A stretch of 64,000 nucleotides of DNA from Megaleporinus macrocephalus. Lineage: Eukaryota; Chordata; Actinopteri; Characiformes; Anostomidae. The position numbers were made by a program, and so were the translations under genes. This document shows, piece by piece, positions 43,306-53,648 of the stretch. The notes beneath the pieces were generated by a model, which was not told the DNA's origin, did no database searches, and saw only the letters and a program-made list of their open reading frames with translations. Position 1 is the first letter of the stretch. Each line of letters begins with the position of its first letter. The stretch lies in the NCBI GenBank assembly GCA_021613375.1, contig CM038709.1, positions 41,254,656 through 41,318,655 of the forward strand. Reading direction: 5' to 3'.

Positions 43306-44040
43306 ACTTAACGACTCAGTTTACAAATAATAAACATGAACGTGACTGAACGCCGCTCACCTTTACGGCATGGCATCATCAAAACGCAGCCAAGCATGGC
43401 TAGTGCTAGCAGTAGCTAGCATGTGCAGAAGTCTGTTTTGCAGTTCATGTTTATGCAGATTGTGTCCGTATGGTTTTTGAAACCAAATCTGGACGTCAGC
43501 CACGTCTGCATCGACTTTAAAACACCACAGTGAGTTGAAGCATCGAAGGTGGCTTGTGGAATACATGCGAATTATTGATGAGCACAAGAAATGGACTACA
43601 ACCACATTCTTCATTCACCCAAACAAATTTACTTATTTATTTTGGTACTAGCAAGGACTTTGGGCTGGTGGTGGATTTGTAGACAGGGGTTTCATTGAAA
43701 AAGAATAGCAGCCTATTTATTGAGAGAAAAACAACAAAAATGAATGAACGAGAACTAGTTAATGTTTGGATCTGTTGAGCATGAACTAGTTTGTTGTATA
43801 AATTAGCATGAACTGAACTTTGAACTAGTTCATTTAAAATTGTGAACATTATAGAGGCAACAGGAACAGTGCTAAAATGTAAACCTTCACAGGTTGTGTG
43901 CTTTTTTGACGCTCCCTTAAATAGTAAAGCACTGCTGTTGCAACAATTGCAACGCATTGCAAGAAGATGTTTGAGGTATATTTGGCTTATAAATAAGAAA
44001 ATCTAGGTCTGATCATTCTAGGAAGCTTATTTCAAGAAAA
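43306..44040 (+). repeat. hAT-like repeat G, copy 2
   Basis: It starts ACGACTCAGTTTACAAATAA, passes through the copy 1 motifs, then AACTAGTTCATTTAAAATTG, TGAACATTATAGAGGCAACA, TTTTTGACGCTCCCTTAAAT, CATTGCAAGAAGATGTTTG and GATCATTCTAGGAAGCTTAT. No transposase domain could be read. The hAT label rests on resemblance to fish elements with GAACTAGTTC motifs. Confidence 0.6.
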
Positions 44041-44690
44041 CCTACATAAGGTACACTTTAGCAGGGACATGCATTAGAAGTAACATTTCACTGTGACAGT
44101 GGTCCCTAAACTGAACACATTCTTATTTTTGTGAATGTTGAACTGATCGACTCAGTTTACAAATAATCAACGTGAACGTGACTGAATGCTGCCCACGTTT
44201 ACGGCATGCTGTGTGACATCATCAAAGTCTGGTTCGCACTGTTTTTGTACAGATCGTTCACGCAAACAACTTTTTTATTTATTTATTTTGGGACTAGCAA
44301 TGATTTTGGGCTGGTGATGGGTGAGTAGAAAGAGGTTCCACTGAAAAATGATAGCAGCCTATTTACTGAGGGAAAAACAACAACAACAACAAATGAACGA
44401 GTACTAGTTGACTGTTGAGCGTGAACAAGTTCATTTCAATTAGTATGAACTTTAAACTAGTTCATTTTAAATGTGAACATTATAGAGGCAACAGAAACAG
44501 CTCTACAACCTTCACAACCTGTAAACCTTCCCAGGTTGTGCACTTTTTTGACGCTCCCTTAAATAGCAAAGCACTGCTGTTGCAACAGTTGCAACACATT
44601 GCAAGAAGACGTTTTAGGGTATATTTGGCTTATAAATAAGAAAATGCAGGTCTGATCATTCTTGGAAGCTTATTTCATGAAAAGCCGAAG
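44041..44690 (+). repeat. hAT-like repeat G, copy 3 (tandem)
   Basis: It repeats copy 2 about 640-650 bp downstream: ACTCAGTTTACAAATAATCA, TTTTGGGCTGGTGATGG, GAACATTATAGAGGCAACAG, TTTTTGACGCTCCCTTAAAT and GATCATTCTTGGAAGCTTAT. A portion of copy 2 (CAGCCAAGCATGG through ACCACATTCTTC) is missing. Confidence 0.65.
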
Positions 44691-45090
44691 AGAGAAACTC
44701 AAACATCTAGTGAAGGTCAAAGATAAACCCAACTTTACTGCACTCGTTTAGTTTTTACAGCTCCGGCAGCAATAACACACCACCGAAATGCTAATGAATA
44801 CGTTCTAATGGAATGATATGAATATTAAACGGAATGTAAACGTCAAACATTAGAACATTTTTAAGCACCCGCAATATCTTTTGGCGCCCCTTCAGGGGTA
44901 CGTGTACCACAAGTTTGGAAACCACTGATTTAGGCTTGTTGTCGGTTCAGTAAATGGACGATGTATCCACTGTGTGCTTGCGAAAGACATTATTTGTTAG
45001 GTATTAGTCGGTCTGATGTCATTGTGTTGTAAACATGTTTGATCATTTCAGAGACACCCTGCAACTTTGCAAGTTCTCCCAAATCATGGA
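44691..45090. other. No gene seen; hAT-type end fragment
   Basis: CGCCCCTTCAGGGGTACGTG and CACAAGTTTGGAAACCACTG (44883-44930) look like the terminal part of a hAT-type repeat. The remainder is single-copy. Confidence 0.4.
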
Positions 45091-45104
45091 TGACTTTAAA
45101 CTAT

Positions 45105-45378
45105 GACGTCTTAGTGTAAACCTTGGAAACAGTGGTGCCAGCTCTCTTCAGGTCATTGACCAGCTCCTCCCATGTAGTTCTGGGCTGATTCCTCACCTTT
45201 CTGAGGATCATTGATACACCACCAGATGAGATCTTGCATGGAGCCCCAGTCTGAGGGAGATTGACAGTCATGTTTAGTTTCTTCCTTTCTAATAATTGCT
45301 ACAACAGTTAATCTTTTTTCACCAAGCTGCTTGGCAATTGCCCTATAGCCCTTTCCAGCCTTATGGAGGTCTTTTTGG
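45105..45378 (-). pseudogene. Tc1-like transposase DNA-binding domain relic
   Basis: The minus strand encodes [29 protein letters not shown], the first helix-turn-helix of a Tc1-type transposase. After a one-base frame change it continues [35 protein letters not shown] and [12 protein letters not shown], which is the GRPS-like linker and second DNA-binding helix region. Such domains bind the transposon's terminal repeats. The text stops at TAG, and no catalytic DDE part follows in the next 300 bp. It is a fragment only, of a different Tc1 lineage from the copies at 4.8 and 53.8 kb. Confidence 0.85.
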
Positions 45379-45390
45379 CTAAACTTTTTT

Positions 45391-45708
45391 TTATGGGATG
45401 GTTCAGACTTTAAGACCAGTGTGAAAACACTTACATGGATGGTTTGGATTTTCAGACCGCATGTAGGAAGTCAAGGTTGGTAACTATCACCCATTTAAAA
45501 AACAGAATAAGAAAAAGTGCGGAAGTCGCTTTTTAGCCTAGGTAGTAGAGAAGATGGAGGGACGATATATTTTTGGAAATGTGCCAAATCTTAGAACTTA
45601 TTTGCTGAGAGGTTGAGAGAGAGAGGGAGAGAGAGAGCTACACAAAGAGAAAGAGAGAGAGAGGTTATGACTAGACAGGAGAGAAATGCAGTATACAAAG
45701 CTCTTGAC
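45391..45708. other. No gene seen; GA microsatellite
   Basis: A (GA)n-rich stretch lies at 45612-45663. The rest is single-copy. Confidence 0.5.
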
Positions 45709-46673
45709 TTGCGCACTAGAGATCGGCCGATATGGGTTTTTCTATAGCCGATGCCGATGTCGATGTTTAGAGGTCAGGGTCAGACGATTTTTAGGGCAGA
45801 TATCTAGAAGTTTTCCGCTTTGTTTGCTGCTAAAATGTCACACTAGTAATAACACGTAGATGCACAACATTTCTGAACTTAACATCATTTATTGAACACA
45901 GACTTAACAAGAAAAACTAAATATTTTTATCTGCCCCTCAAAAAATACAGTGTGACCACATTACTGCTAAAAGAGTGTAACATCATACATCTATTAATAC
46001 CCATAACATTTACATTTACGCCATTTATCAGACACTCTTATCCAGAGCGACTTACAAAAGTGCTTAGTACAAACAGGTTTAAGTCCAAACCACTCTTAAA
46101 CTCAAACACTGCCATAAACACAGGGCTAGTGCTGATACCTAGAAAAAAGACAATGCAATACCTAGCAAGACTGGAACACCTACAGAGAAGAGAATAAATA
46201 CAAGACTACATACAGTACAAGTCCAATACTAGAAAATAAAGTGCAATTATAGTTTATACCAATAGTTTAGTACATTAGTGTTTATAAGTGCTTTACAAAG
46301 AGATGCGTTTGAAGACCACGAGAGAATTCGCTGTTTGGACAGCCAGTAGAAGTTCGTTCCACCATCTGGGCTCCAGGACAGAGAAGCGTATTGTCGCGTG
46401 TCTTCCATGAGTGATGGCGAGTCAAGCCGAGACGTACTTTAAGCTCGAAGAGCCATAACACACAAGTTATTAAGAAATGCGTTAAAAAATACTTTCACAG
46501 AACAGATGTTTGCTTCAGTTACAAAAAGATGGTTAACTGCTCACAGACGTGCCTGACTTTAAATCAGTGCTGCGAAATGCTGATATCGGCCGATGCCAAT
46601 AAGTATTAAAATATGGCAAATATTGGCTTGATATATCAGCCGACCGATATATCAGTCTATCTCTATTGCGCAC
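45709..46673. mobile_element. hAT-like non-autonomous transposon with 8-bp target duplication
   Basis: The element spans 45717-46665 and is flanked by perfect TTGCGCAC copies at 45709-45716 and 46666-46673. Its ends are inverted repeats: TAGAGATCGGCCGATAT on the left against TAGAGATAGACTGATAT (reverse complement of the right end), 14 of 17 identical. Subterminal GGCCGATATC-type motifs occur at both ends. An 8-bp duplication is the hallmark of the hAT superfamily. Without the LINE inserted in it, the element is about 497 bp and has no room for a transposase. Confidence 0.88.
46001..46460 (-). mobile_element. LINE 3' fragment nested in the hAT-like element
   Basis: The insert is 46009-46452, flanked by perfect CCATAACA copies at 46001-46008 and 46453-46460. 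On the minus strand its 5' part encodes GRHATIRFSVLEPRWWNELL and AVQTANSLVVFKRIS, the C-terminal end of a non-LTR retrotransposon ORF2. It ends with GTAAGTCGCTCTGGATAAGA, GTGTCTGATAAATGGCGTAA and ATGTAAA, a tail widespread in fish genomes. It is a typical 5'-truncated insertion. The clade was not determined. Confidence 0.87.
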
Positions 46674-46945
46674 ATAAGAAAAATGACAGTGCGTGTGGTC
46701 GTGAACCTACAGGCGGGTATATGAAAAAATGTATCACATTACTTTACAGAGAATACTTTAATGACAGAAGCGCTTCAGGTTTGCCTGCAATATTCTGCTA
46801 CGCTGGTCAAATTCCATGTTTCACGAGAGCATGAACCTTAGTTCGGATCTCTGTTTGGACTTTCAAGTGTGGGAAGACGCTCTAGGTTTAGGATCTAAGC
46901 ATCCGCAAGTGGTCATGCATTGGGCTACCCATTCCACAAGCGTTG

Positions 46946-47485
46946 TCCAACATCTCGTAGATTCTTGCTGTTGCTGTTTGTTAGGTTGCTGCTCATTGAG
47001 ACTTAGTTCACATCGGGTCACCAGTTGCCATAGATGTAGAACAAGCAGGTGTAAATTATGTTTTGTAAAAAAAATAAAAATAATAAAAAAGTTGGGTTAT
47101 TGACTGATGGAAAGCTTAAAAACTACAGTGGATGCTCTGAAGGAGACCCTGAGTTCCACTTTGTTGTTGCTTTTGCTTGTTTCATACACATTAGGACCTT
47201 GTTTTACAGAACCCTGGTCACTTTATGCAACTAGAATCTGCACTGTATCCTGATAAAGACTTTAGCCACATGCATTTACACTTGGTAGTCGAATGCGTCT
47301 CAAGTTAGTCAAGCTAAAATCTCACTGCTGTGTGGGACGTAGTCCGTCTGTTCTTTATCTTCTATTGGCACTGCAGCCATGTTCTTTGGAAGCTGTTTGA
47401 AGAGCTGTTTAGATATTTGAACATTGCATGGTTCCTCTACGTTGTCTGTACTTTCTTTTGCACTGTAGTGTCTGTCCATAGTTCG
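46946..47485 (+). repeat. Tandem duplication, unit 1
   Basis: CTCGTAGATTCTTGCTGTTG through AAAAAGTTGGGTTATTGACT (46950-47110), then about 245 bp private to this unit, then TAGATATTTGAACATTGCAT and TTCTTTTGCACTGTAGTGTC (47410-47472). The A-rich stretch is at 47068-47092. Confidence 0.75.
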
Positions 47486-47527
47486 CTTGGTTCCCAACCA
47501 TATGTGACCTCCTCATTGTTCCTCGTC

Positions 47528-47800
47528 TAACGTAGATTGTTGCTGTTTGTTAGTTTGCTGCTCATTGAGTTCACATCAGGTCACTGGTTGCCATAGATGT
47601 GGAACAAGCACATGTAAATTATTTATTTTTAATTCCTAAAAAATAAAAATAATAAAAAAGTTGGGGTATTGACTGAAGGACAGCTTACACACTACAGTGG
47701 ACGCTCTGAAGAAGTCCTGGAGTTAGATATTTGAACATGGCGTGGTTCCTCTACGACGTCTGCACTTTCTTTTGCACTGTAGTGTCTGTCCATAGTTCTT
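47528..47800 (+). repeat. Tandem duplication, unit 2 with internal deletion
   Basis: It has the same two outer blocks as unit 1 (47528-47730 and 47727-47800), but they are joined directly; the 245 bp found between them in unit 1 are absent. Confidence 0.75.
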
Positions 47801-47859
47801 CTGGTCCTCGCACAACGTGTCTTGGAAAGAGTGTCTTGGAAAGAGTTCACACTGCTGTA

Positions 47860-48560
47860 AAATGTGGCTCAAATAGTCTGGGAAATGTCTTCGTGGCATT
47901 TTCTGGACTCACTCATCCATGTGGAAGACACTCTCAACCAATTTAGGTCTGAATCCATCCTTTGCAGATCACATAGACCTGATACAGATTGTCTTCCCTG
48001 GGGTGGATGAGATCTCCCAGGAAAACAATGCAACAAGCCACACAGCTAGAAATGTCCCACACTGGAAGTTTGAAAGAAAATGACCAAGACCTGACTAATT
48101 CCCCAGATCTTAAGCCAGTTGAGCATCTATGGGACTTCCTGACTGGTGGTGTTGGCTCTATGGATCCTCCTCCATGCTCCCTCCAGCACTATCGTCTCAC
48201 AGCAAGACGACCCAGGCTGGATTCCCGTCCTGGCCATTCTGTGTGGAGTGTGCATGGGTACCCTGGTTTTCTCCCACATGTCCAAAGATATGCATGTTAG
48301 GTAGATCGGTCACTCTTAACTGCCCGTAGATGTGAGTGCGTGCATGAGTGTTGGCCATGCATTGGACTGGCAAACTGGATGGTGGTGTTGGCTCTACGGA
48401 TTCTCCTCCATGCTCCTCCCTCCAGCAGCTGTGGGATGCACTGCAGTCAGCATAGCTCCAGAGACCTGTGACAACCTACCAGGGTCTTATTGAGTCTCCT
48501 AACCTCGTCTAGCTGCACACGGTGGTTACTCTGGATATTAGCTGGTGGTCATAATGACGT
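47860..48560 (+). pseudogene. Tc1/mariner-like transposase relic interrupted by a SINE
   Basis: 48018-48060 reads QENNATSHTARNVPHW, matching QDNAPCHTAR-type text around the second catalytic aspartate; here the aspartate position is AAC (Asn), so the active site is lost. After a frame change, 48094-48135 reads NSPDLKPVEHLWDF, with the third acidic residue E at 48121-48123. The C-terminal part resumes at 48420 as LQQLWDALQSA and LQRPVTTYQGLIES after a SINE insertion. Stops and frameshifts are numerous. No DNA-binding domain or terminal repeat was found. Confidence 0.7.
48184..48380 (+). repeat. SINE S, partial copy nested in the transposase relic
   Basis: CGTCTCACAGCAAGACGACC, CAGGCTGGATTCCCGTCC, GTGTGGAGTGTGCATGG, GATATGCATGTTAGGTAGAT and GTTGGCCATGCATTGGACTG give the family order from the B-box region onward. 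The tail is missing. Host text (TGGTGGTGTTGGCTCTAYGG, ATYCTCCTCCATGCTCC) occurs on both sides. Confidence 0.7.
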
Positions 48561-49264
48561 GACTCCACTGTGTATTTATGTGGTTTGGCCTGTTGTGTCT
48601 AATTTGTCAGTGACAGTATATACAGACTGAACAACATTGTGACTGTCGTGATTTGATCCTTCCTGCATGGAACAGCATGCATGGAATATTGATGACTTTT
48701 GACAACAATCTTCACACTCAACTTTTTTTCCTGAAGCGGGATGTTATTTTATTTCGCTCTGGAGTCAGTTTGAAATCTGAGGACCACCCATTGAGGGGCA
48801 AACTGGTTTTTCTCTGCTGACTAGCCGAAGACATGAACGCGTACAAACTCACACGCTTGCAGGCTCTGACACACTCGGAGCTCCGTCATCCAACATTTAT
48901 GAGACGAAGCAACTCTTACAGCAGATCAAACCTTCTCCGAGCGCCTAGAAGCTCCAGCGAGCGAGATCAGACGAGGCTGTAACCTTTCCCTTCTGTCCTC
49001 TCTCTCAAAGCAGGCAGGCTGTAGCTGTGATTAAAAATAGAGACTCTAGCAGGTCCTGAGCGCCTCCTGATTTCCTTACTTTCATCGTTAATCAATAAAG
49101 CTCTCCTGAAAGCAAACTACAAGTAGATGTAGTGGGAAGAGAAAGACGCGATGCTATGTTTCGCTGGAAAGGCTACGTGAATCGGAAATCTTTATTTTTC
49201 CTCATGGTGCAACCTCACATGGCTGATTGGGACACACCATGAAATGCAGGCCAACATGCTAACC
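48561..49264. other. Single-copy block, possible regulatory sequence
   Basis: 48730-49200 has balanced composition and no repeat signature; it includes GTGATTAAAAATAGAGAC and CGTTAATCAATAAAGC. No coding frame is supported. Confidence 0.3.
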
Positions 49265-49790
49265 TGCACTGTAAAAAAATTCACTGTAAATTAACAGTAA
49301 AATACTGTCAGCAGAGACTGTTATTTTACAGTGCATCTACTGTAATTTATTATAACACTATTGTATCGTAAATTGAATTACAGTATATCACAGTAAAAGA
49401 ACTGTGTATTCATAACCAGTTTCTTCACTAAATTTGGTCTCTTAATGAAACAGACATAACTAACAACATCTTAAATCTTAGAAGTTTAATAATTATGCTG
49501 ACAAAACAATATCGGACACTGCAAACATTAGGTGACGCAATGTTAACAGCTACTATAAATATATATGATGGATAGTGCCTGGGTCTATACAGGGATGCTG
49601 GCACATGTTTCCACAGGTTGCAGTACTGTTAATTTACATAAAATTAGTAATAATTTAATAGTATTTCACAATTATTATAAAATACGGTAAGATACTGTTG
49701 TATGTCTCAGTTAATGTACAGCAGTTCATTACAGTGTGTATTTCATCACAATTACAGAAAGAAGGACAGATTATAGATACATAATAACAA
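49265..49790. repeat. ACAGTA-rich MITE-like repeat
   Basis: CACTGTAAAAAAATTCACTG, TAAATTAACAGTAAAATACT, GTTATTTTACAGTGCATCTA and CTGTAATTTATTATAAC are interleaved ACTGTAA and TTACAGT motifs in both orientations. They recur up to about 49760 (ATACGGTAAGATACTG, CATTACAGTGTG). The pattern resembles a common fish MITE. The right border is uncertain. Confidence 0.55.
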
Positions 49791-50895
49791 CAGCTTCAAT
49801 ACCAACAGGATTTACATGCAAAGTCATCATCTTTCTCCAACATTCATTGCTTTAATGATAAACGTATCACACGAGTCATGTAGAGTTCTCAGTTTTCATT
49901 TTCTAATAGTTTCCAGTGAAGGGCACAAAATGTAAAATGTGTATATGTTTTTTATTTGCATCTTAGATGATCAGCTTCTACTTAGTTTTCATATAAAATG
50001 AATGTCTTTTTTTAAACTTGTCAACACGTTGATCCCCGTGAGATACTGAAACTGCTGAGAGCTGATCAGTTCAAGTACCAGTATTAACACTTATAAGCCA
50101 GTTCAGCCTCAGTTAGAGTTTTAATACTGATCACTATTTGGGATCATTGTTGATATGTGAACTCAGAGGTAGCTTTCTGCCAACGATTGATCTTTTAACA
50201 GACTTTAGGCAGATAAGGCAAATAAGGAAAAGTCCCTGTTGAGCAGTGTAACTGTTAACTAGACTGTTAACTAAATTAAATATTAACTTAGCCTTTATAA
50301 CTCAGCAACTGTAACTATATCTGGAATACCTCTGGAGCAGTAAGCCAACATAAGATCCCCCCGTTACAGGGAGTTTTGCTGCTTAGCTGGTAGAGGCCTT
50401 AGCTTAGGGGAGTTAGCAAGGCTAGCACTGTAGGGAAGGCCTGGTGGGCCATGACGGGAGTTCATGGAAAATCTCAGCAGATGGCATCTTCCCTGGATGC
50501 CAGAATTTGGAGAGGAGCCTGTGGGTCCTTCACTACAGCACAACTTCAGGTAAGCTATGGCACTGTTTGCTTTGTCAGCCAATACCCACCACCTTGAGCT
50601 GGGTCAGTACCGGGTGGCTGTATTTCACTGGTAAAATGGAAGACCAGCAAAGAGTTCTGAAAAAAACTGGCATCTAAAGAAGATGCATTTGCAAGATGCA
50701 ACAGGTGAAGAATCTTTAGCGACTGGTGCTAATACACTCCAGTGTTTCTAATATTATAGAGATGGTGGGGTGAGTTCATGTCAATGGTGGCAAAAAATCA
50801 TATGCTGTGTTATCATCATGCTATTTTCATATGTTTTTCACTGATTTGCTCTGAAATGTCAGGGGCATGTCTGCTGAAGGGGCTGAAATGTGAAA
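49791..50895. other. No gene seen
   Basis: Single-copy DNA. The part 50350-50680 has a GCTTAGCTGGTAGAGGCC start and open frames on both strands without any recognisable family. The text GTGAGTTCATGTCAATGGTG at 50770 recurs in diverged form near 51787. Confidence 0.4.
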
Positions 50896-51166
50896 TCATC
50901 ATTGTTTTATTCTAGAGATCTTCTTTATACTGCAGCATATGAGTAATACAGGCTTGTGATTTGAATATTCAAACCCATTTAAACAGACCCCTCTGGTCTG
51001 AACCAGTGTGCACCAAACATAAATGTCTAAAATTCAATATACTGACAAGTTCATTATACACATCCATAGAATTTGGTTCTGGAATTACAGTCAGGACGCT
51101 CAGAGAAGCATAGTACCAGTTTGTAAAAGCTGATTATGCACCAAATTCATGTGTGCAACAACACTG
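50896..51166 (+). repeat. 271-bp duplicated segment, copy 1
   Basis: Identical by eye, over its whole length, to 53378-53648, from TCATCATTGTTTTATTCTAG to ATGTGTGCAACAACACTG, in the same orientation 2,482 bp apart. It shows no terminal repeats and no known family. Confidence 0.93.
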
Positions 51167-51530
51167 AAATGTAGCTCTTGGGCACTGACATAGCCCTGCA
51201 GGCCAGTTGGCTGATAGTACCTTAGCACTGTAGCCAATCACCAGCAAGGGCTCGTAGTGTAGCAGCAAAACTCAGTGGAAGGTCCAGTTAAATGTAGCTA
51301 ATGGACATTGTGCAAAATACAAAGGGTCCTGTTTGGGGGCAGGGTTGGTCCTAGCCTCTGGTATCTACTGAATCAAAACCAAAGTTTCTAGGGTGTCTCT
51401 GAAAACAAACTTGGAGATACACCATTATTGTTTAGTCTCCTTCAGCCACAATCAGTGGGCTTCTGTCTTTCTTAACTAACTAGAGTCGTGGCAATGATCT
51501 ACCTCAGGGTGGCGCCATAGAAAACTGGTT
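51167..51530. other. No gene seen
   Basis: Single-copy DNA with no recognised feature. Confidence 0.4.
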
Positions 51531-51880
51531 TAACTAGTAGGTTGTAATAGGTGTAGTAATTCATGGTTATAGTTTTTATAGCGTTGTGGTTTTAGTGGAA
51601 AGGATTGGAGTTCATGTTAACGGTTCATGTTAAATTTGCAAGAATTGAACTGGGGCAATAATAATATGTTTACATTTGTATGTTATATTAACTAGCAGAT
51701 TGTAATAGGTGTAGTAACTCACGGTTGGGTGTCAATGTGCTCTAGTTTTTATAGCGTTATCGTTTTAGTGGATGGGATTGGTGGAGTGAGTTCATGTCGG
51801 TGGTGAATATTTGAGAATTGAAGTGGGTAAATACAATGTTTTACATTTGTATTATATGTTATCCTCATGCTATTAGGATT
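51531..51880 (+). repeat. Diverged tandem duplication, unit about 160-190 bp
   Basis: AACTAGTAGGTTGTAATAGG and TGTAGTAATTCATGGTTA at 51533 recur as AACTAGCAGATTGTAATAGG and TGTAGTAACTCACGGTT at 51691. TTTTTATAGCGTTRTSGTTT, TTTAGTGGAWRGGATTGG, and TTTACATTTGTATRTTATAT follow in both. Confidence 0.75.
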
Positions 51881-53024
51881 ATTTGTTATCTTTGATTATA
51901 ATAAAGAAAGAAATCAATGATAAGCATTTTTATATGTATACAAATTGCATTATAAACATGAATGCATGCTTAATAGTATCCAACCTTAAGGACAATGTGG
52001 AGCTTTTCTTACACAGTGATAGGAAACACGATAGAACAGAAAAGCTCCAATTCCACAAACTTCATCTACTCTGGGGCTCAGAACGTATGACAGCTGGGAC
52101 GTTGAGCGTGACGGGGTTATCAAGTGCTTTTTTTCCCGAGATGCATCTTTCTGCCTAGTCATCCCCCAGAGGGACCTCCATCATTAGAAGAGCCGTTTTA
52201 TATGTGGGAGGGGAAAAAACTGAAAAAGGGGTTGAAAAGAGACAGGAGGGCTGGAATAGATGACGGGATGTAAAAGCGATGATTCCGAGACGGTGGTTCA
52301 GGTGATAAGTGAGGACATTTTTGTGTGGTGTGTGTAGGCGCGGGGTGGATTGATGACTGGGCACATTAGGGCTCGGTTGGAGGAGTAGTGTGGGGTGGCG
52401 AGGGGGGAGAGAGAGAGAAGAGGAGCGAGGGACGAAAGGAGAAGAAGAGAGGTCTGTCATTATCCTGAAATGAGTTACACCCCCCACCTTCCACTGCATA
52501 AATAACACACCTGCCAAATGCTCGCTCTCCGAGAGCTCACGAGCTGAGATCTTTATTAACAGTCTGTTTAAGGCTGAGAAATTATCGCTGGTGATAACAG
52601 AAGCGTGGTGTCGTTTTATATTAAATATCCATCACGGTGGAAAAGGACGGCTTTAGTATAATGAATTAAGCCTCCCATCGTTTGCAGAGGTGGACAGTGT
52701 AGCCTAAATCAATAACCAAGAAAATGTACTGACACTTAGGTAAAGAAAGTAAAAGTACTGAGTAGCATATAGACCTGCAGTGGGACTTCATAGAACATCC
52801 AGCATTAAAACCAAGAGATTGCTGCGTTCTTCTCTTGTGGGATCTGCTATGAAGCCCCATTGCAGAGATGCATCGTACATCAATCCACTCAGTTTCCACT
52901 TGTTGTTTGAAATAAGCTGAATTTTAGTAATTTTTATCTTCTGAAGGAGTCGAGAGTTGGAGTTGTGTGCATGAAGCATAATGTTACATCTGCCAATCAA
53001 ACATCTCATAAACTCAAGAACCAT
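51881..53024. other. Single-copy block, possible regulatory sequence
   Basis: 52040-52680 is single-copy and richer in CpG, with GGTGATAACAGAAGC, TAATGAATTAAGCC and a purine-rich middle. The minus-strand open frames at 52155-52517 and 52666-53126 show no family; the second runs into a SINE. Confidence 0.3.
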
Positions 53025-53275
53025 CCATCCAACCATCCATCCATTATCTTCGGCTGGAGCATGGACATAACATGGACAGGTTGCCAGTCCATCACATGGC
53101 CAACACACACTAACACCTATGGGCAATGTGACTGAGCAACCTTACATGCATGTGTTTGGACTGTGGGTGGATACCCAAGTACCCAGAGAAAACCCACTCA
53201 AGCACGGGGACGGCCCGGACCGGGAATCCAACTCAGAATGTTTTGCTGTGAGGCAGTGTTGTATTTAACCACCTG
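53025..53275 (-). repeat. SINE S copy with B-box-like motif
   Basis: Tail ATCCATCCATTATCTTCGGC, then CATGGACAGGTTGCCAGTCC, ACATGCATGTGTTTGGACTG, GACCGGGAATCCAACTCAGA and TGCTGTGAGGCAGTGTT. On the minus strand the B-box region is AGTTGGATTCCCGG. A short internal deletion has removed part of the stretch found as GAGAACATGCAAAC elsewhere. Confidence 0.75.
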
Positions 53276-53377
53276 CTCAAGAACCAGCGTGCAGCAAAGC
53301 TAAGGATCAGCAAGTAGATTCTATTTTTATAATTTACTTCATTATTTTAAAAAAAGAAAGCTGTAAGTTACTAAAGG

Positions 53378-53648
53378 TCATCATTGTTTTATTCTAGAGA
53401 TCTTCTTTATACTGCAGCATATGAGTAATACAGGCTTGTGATTTGAATATTCAAACCCATTTAAACAGACCCCTCTGGTCTGAACCAGTGTGCACCAAAC
53501 ATAAATGTCTAAAATTCAATATACTGACAAGTTCATTATACACATCCATAGAATTTGGTTCTGGAATTACAGTCAGGACGCTCAGAGAAGCATAGTACCA
53601 GTTTGTAAAAGCTGATTATGCACCAAATTCATGTGTGCAACAACACTG
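53378..53648 (+). repeat. 271-bp duplicated segment, copy 2
   Basis: Identical to 50896-51166. It ends about 140 bp before the Tc1-like transposase remnant begins. Confidence 0.93.

Noticed and set aside
50364..50677. Possible exon with open frames on both strands
   Set aside because: No known domain, no convincing splice-site pair, and no homologue recognised; left as an unannotated stretch.
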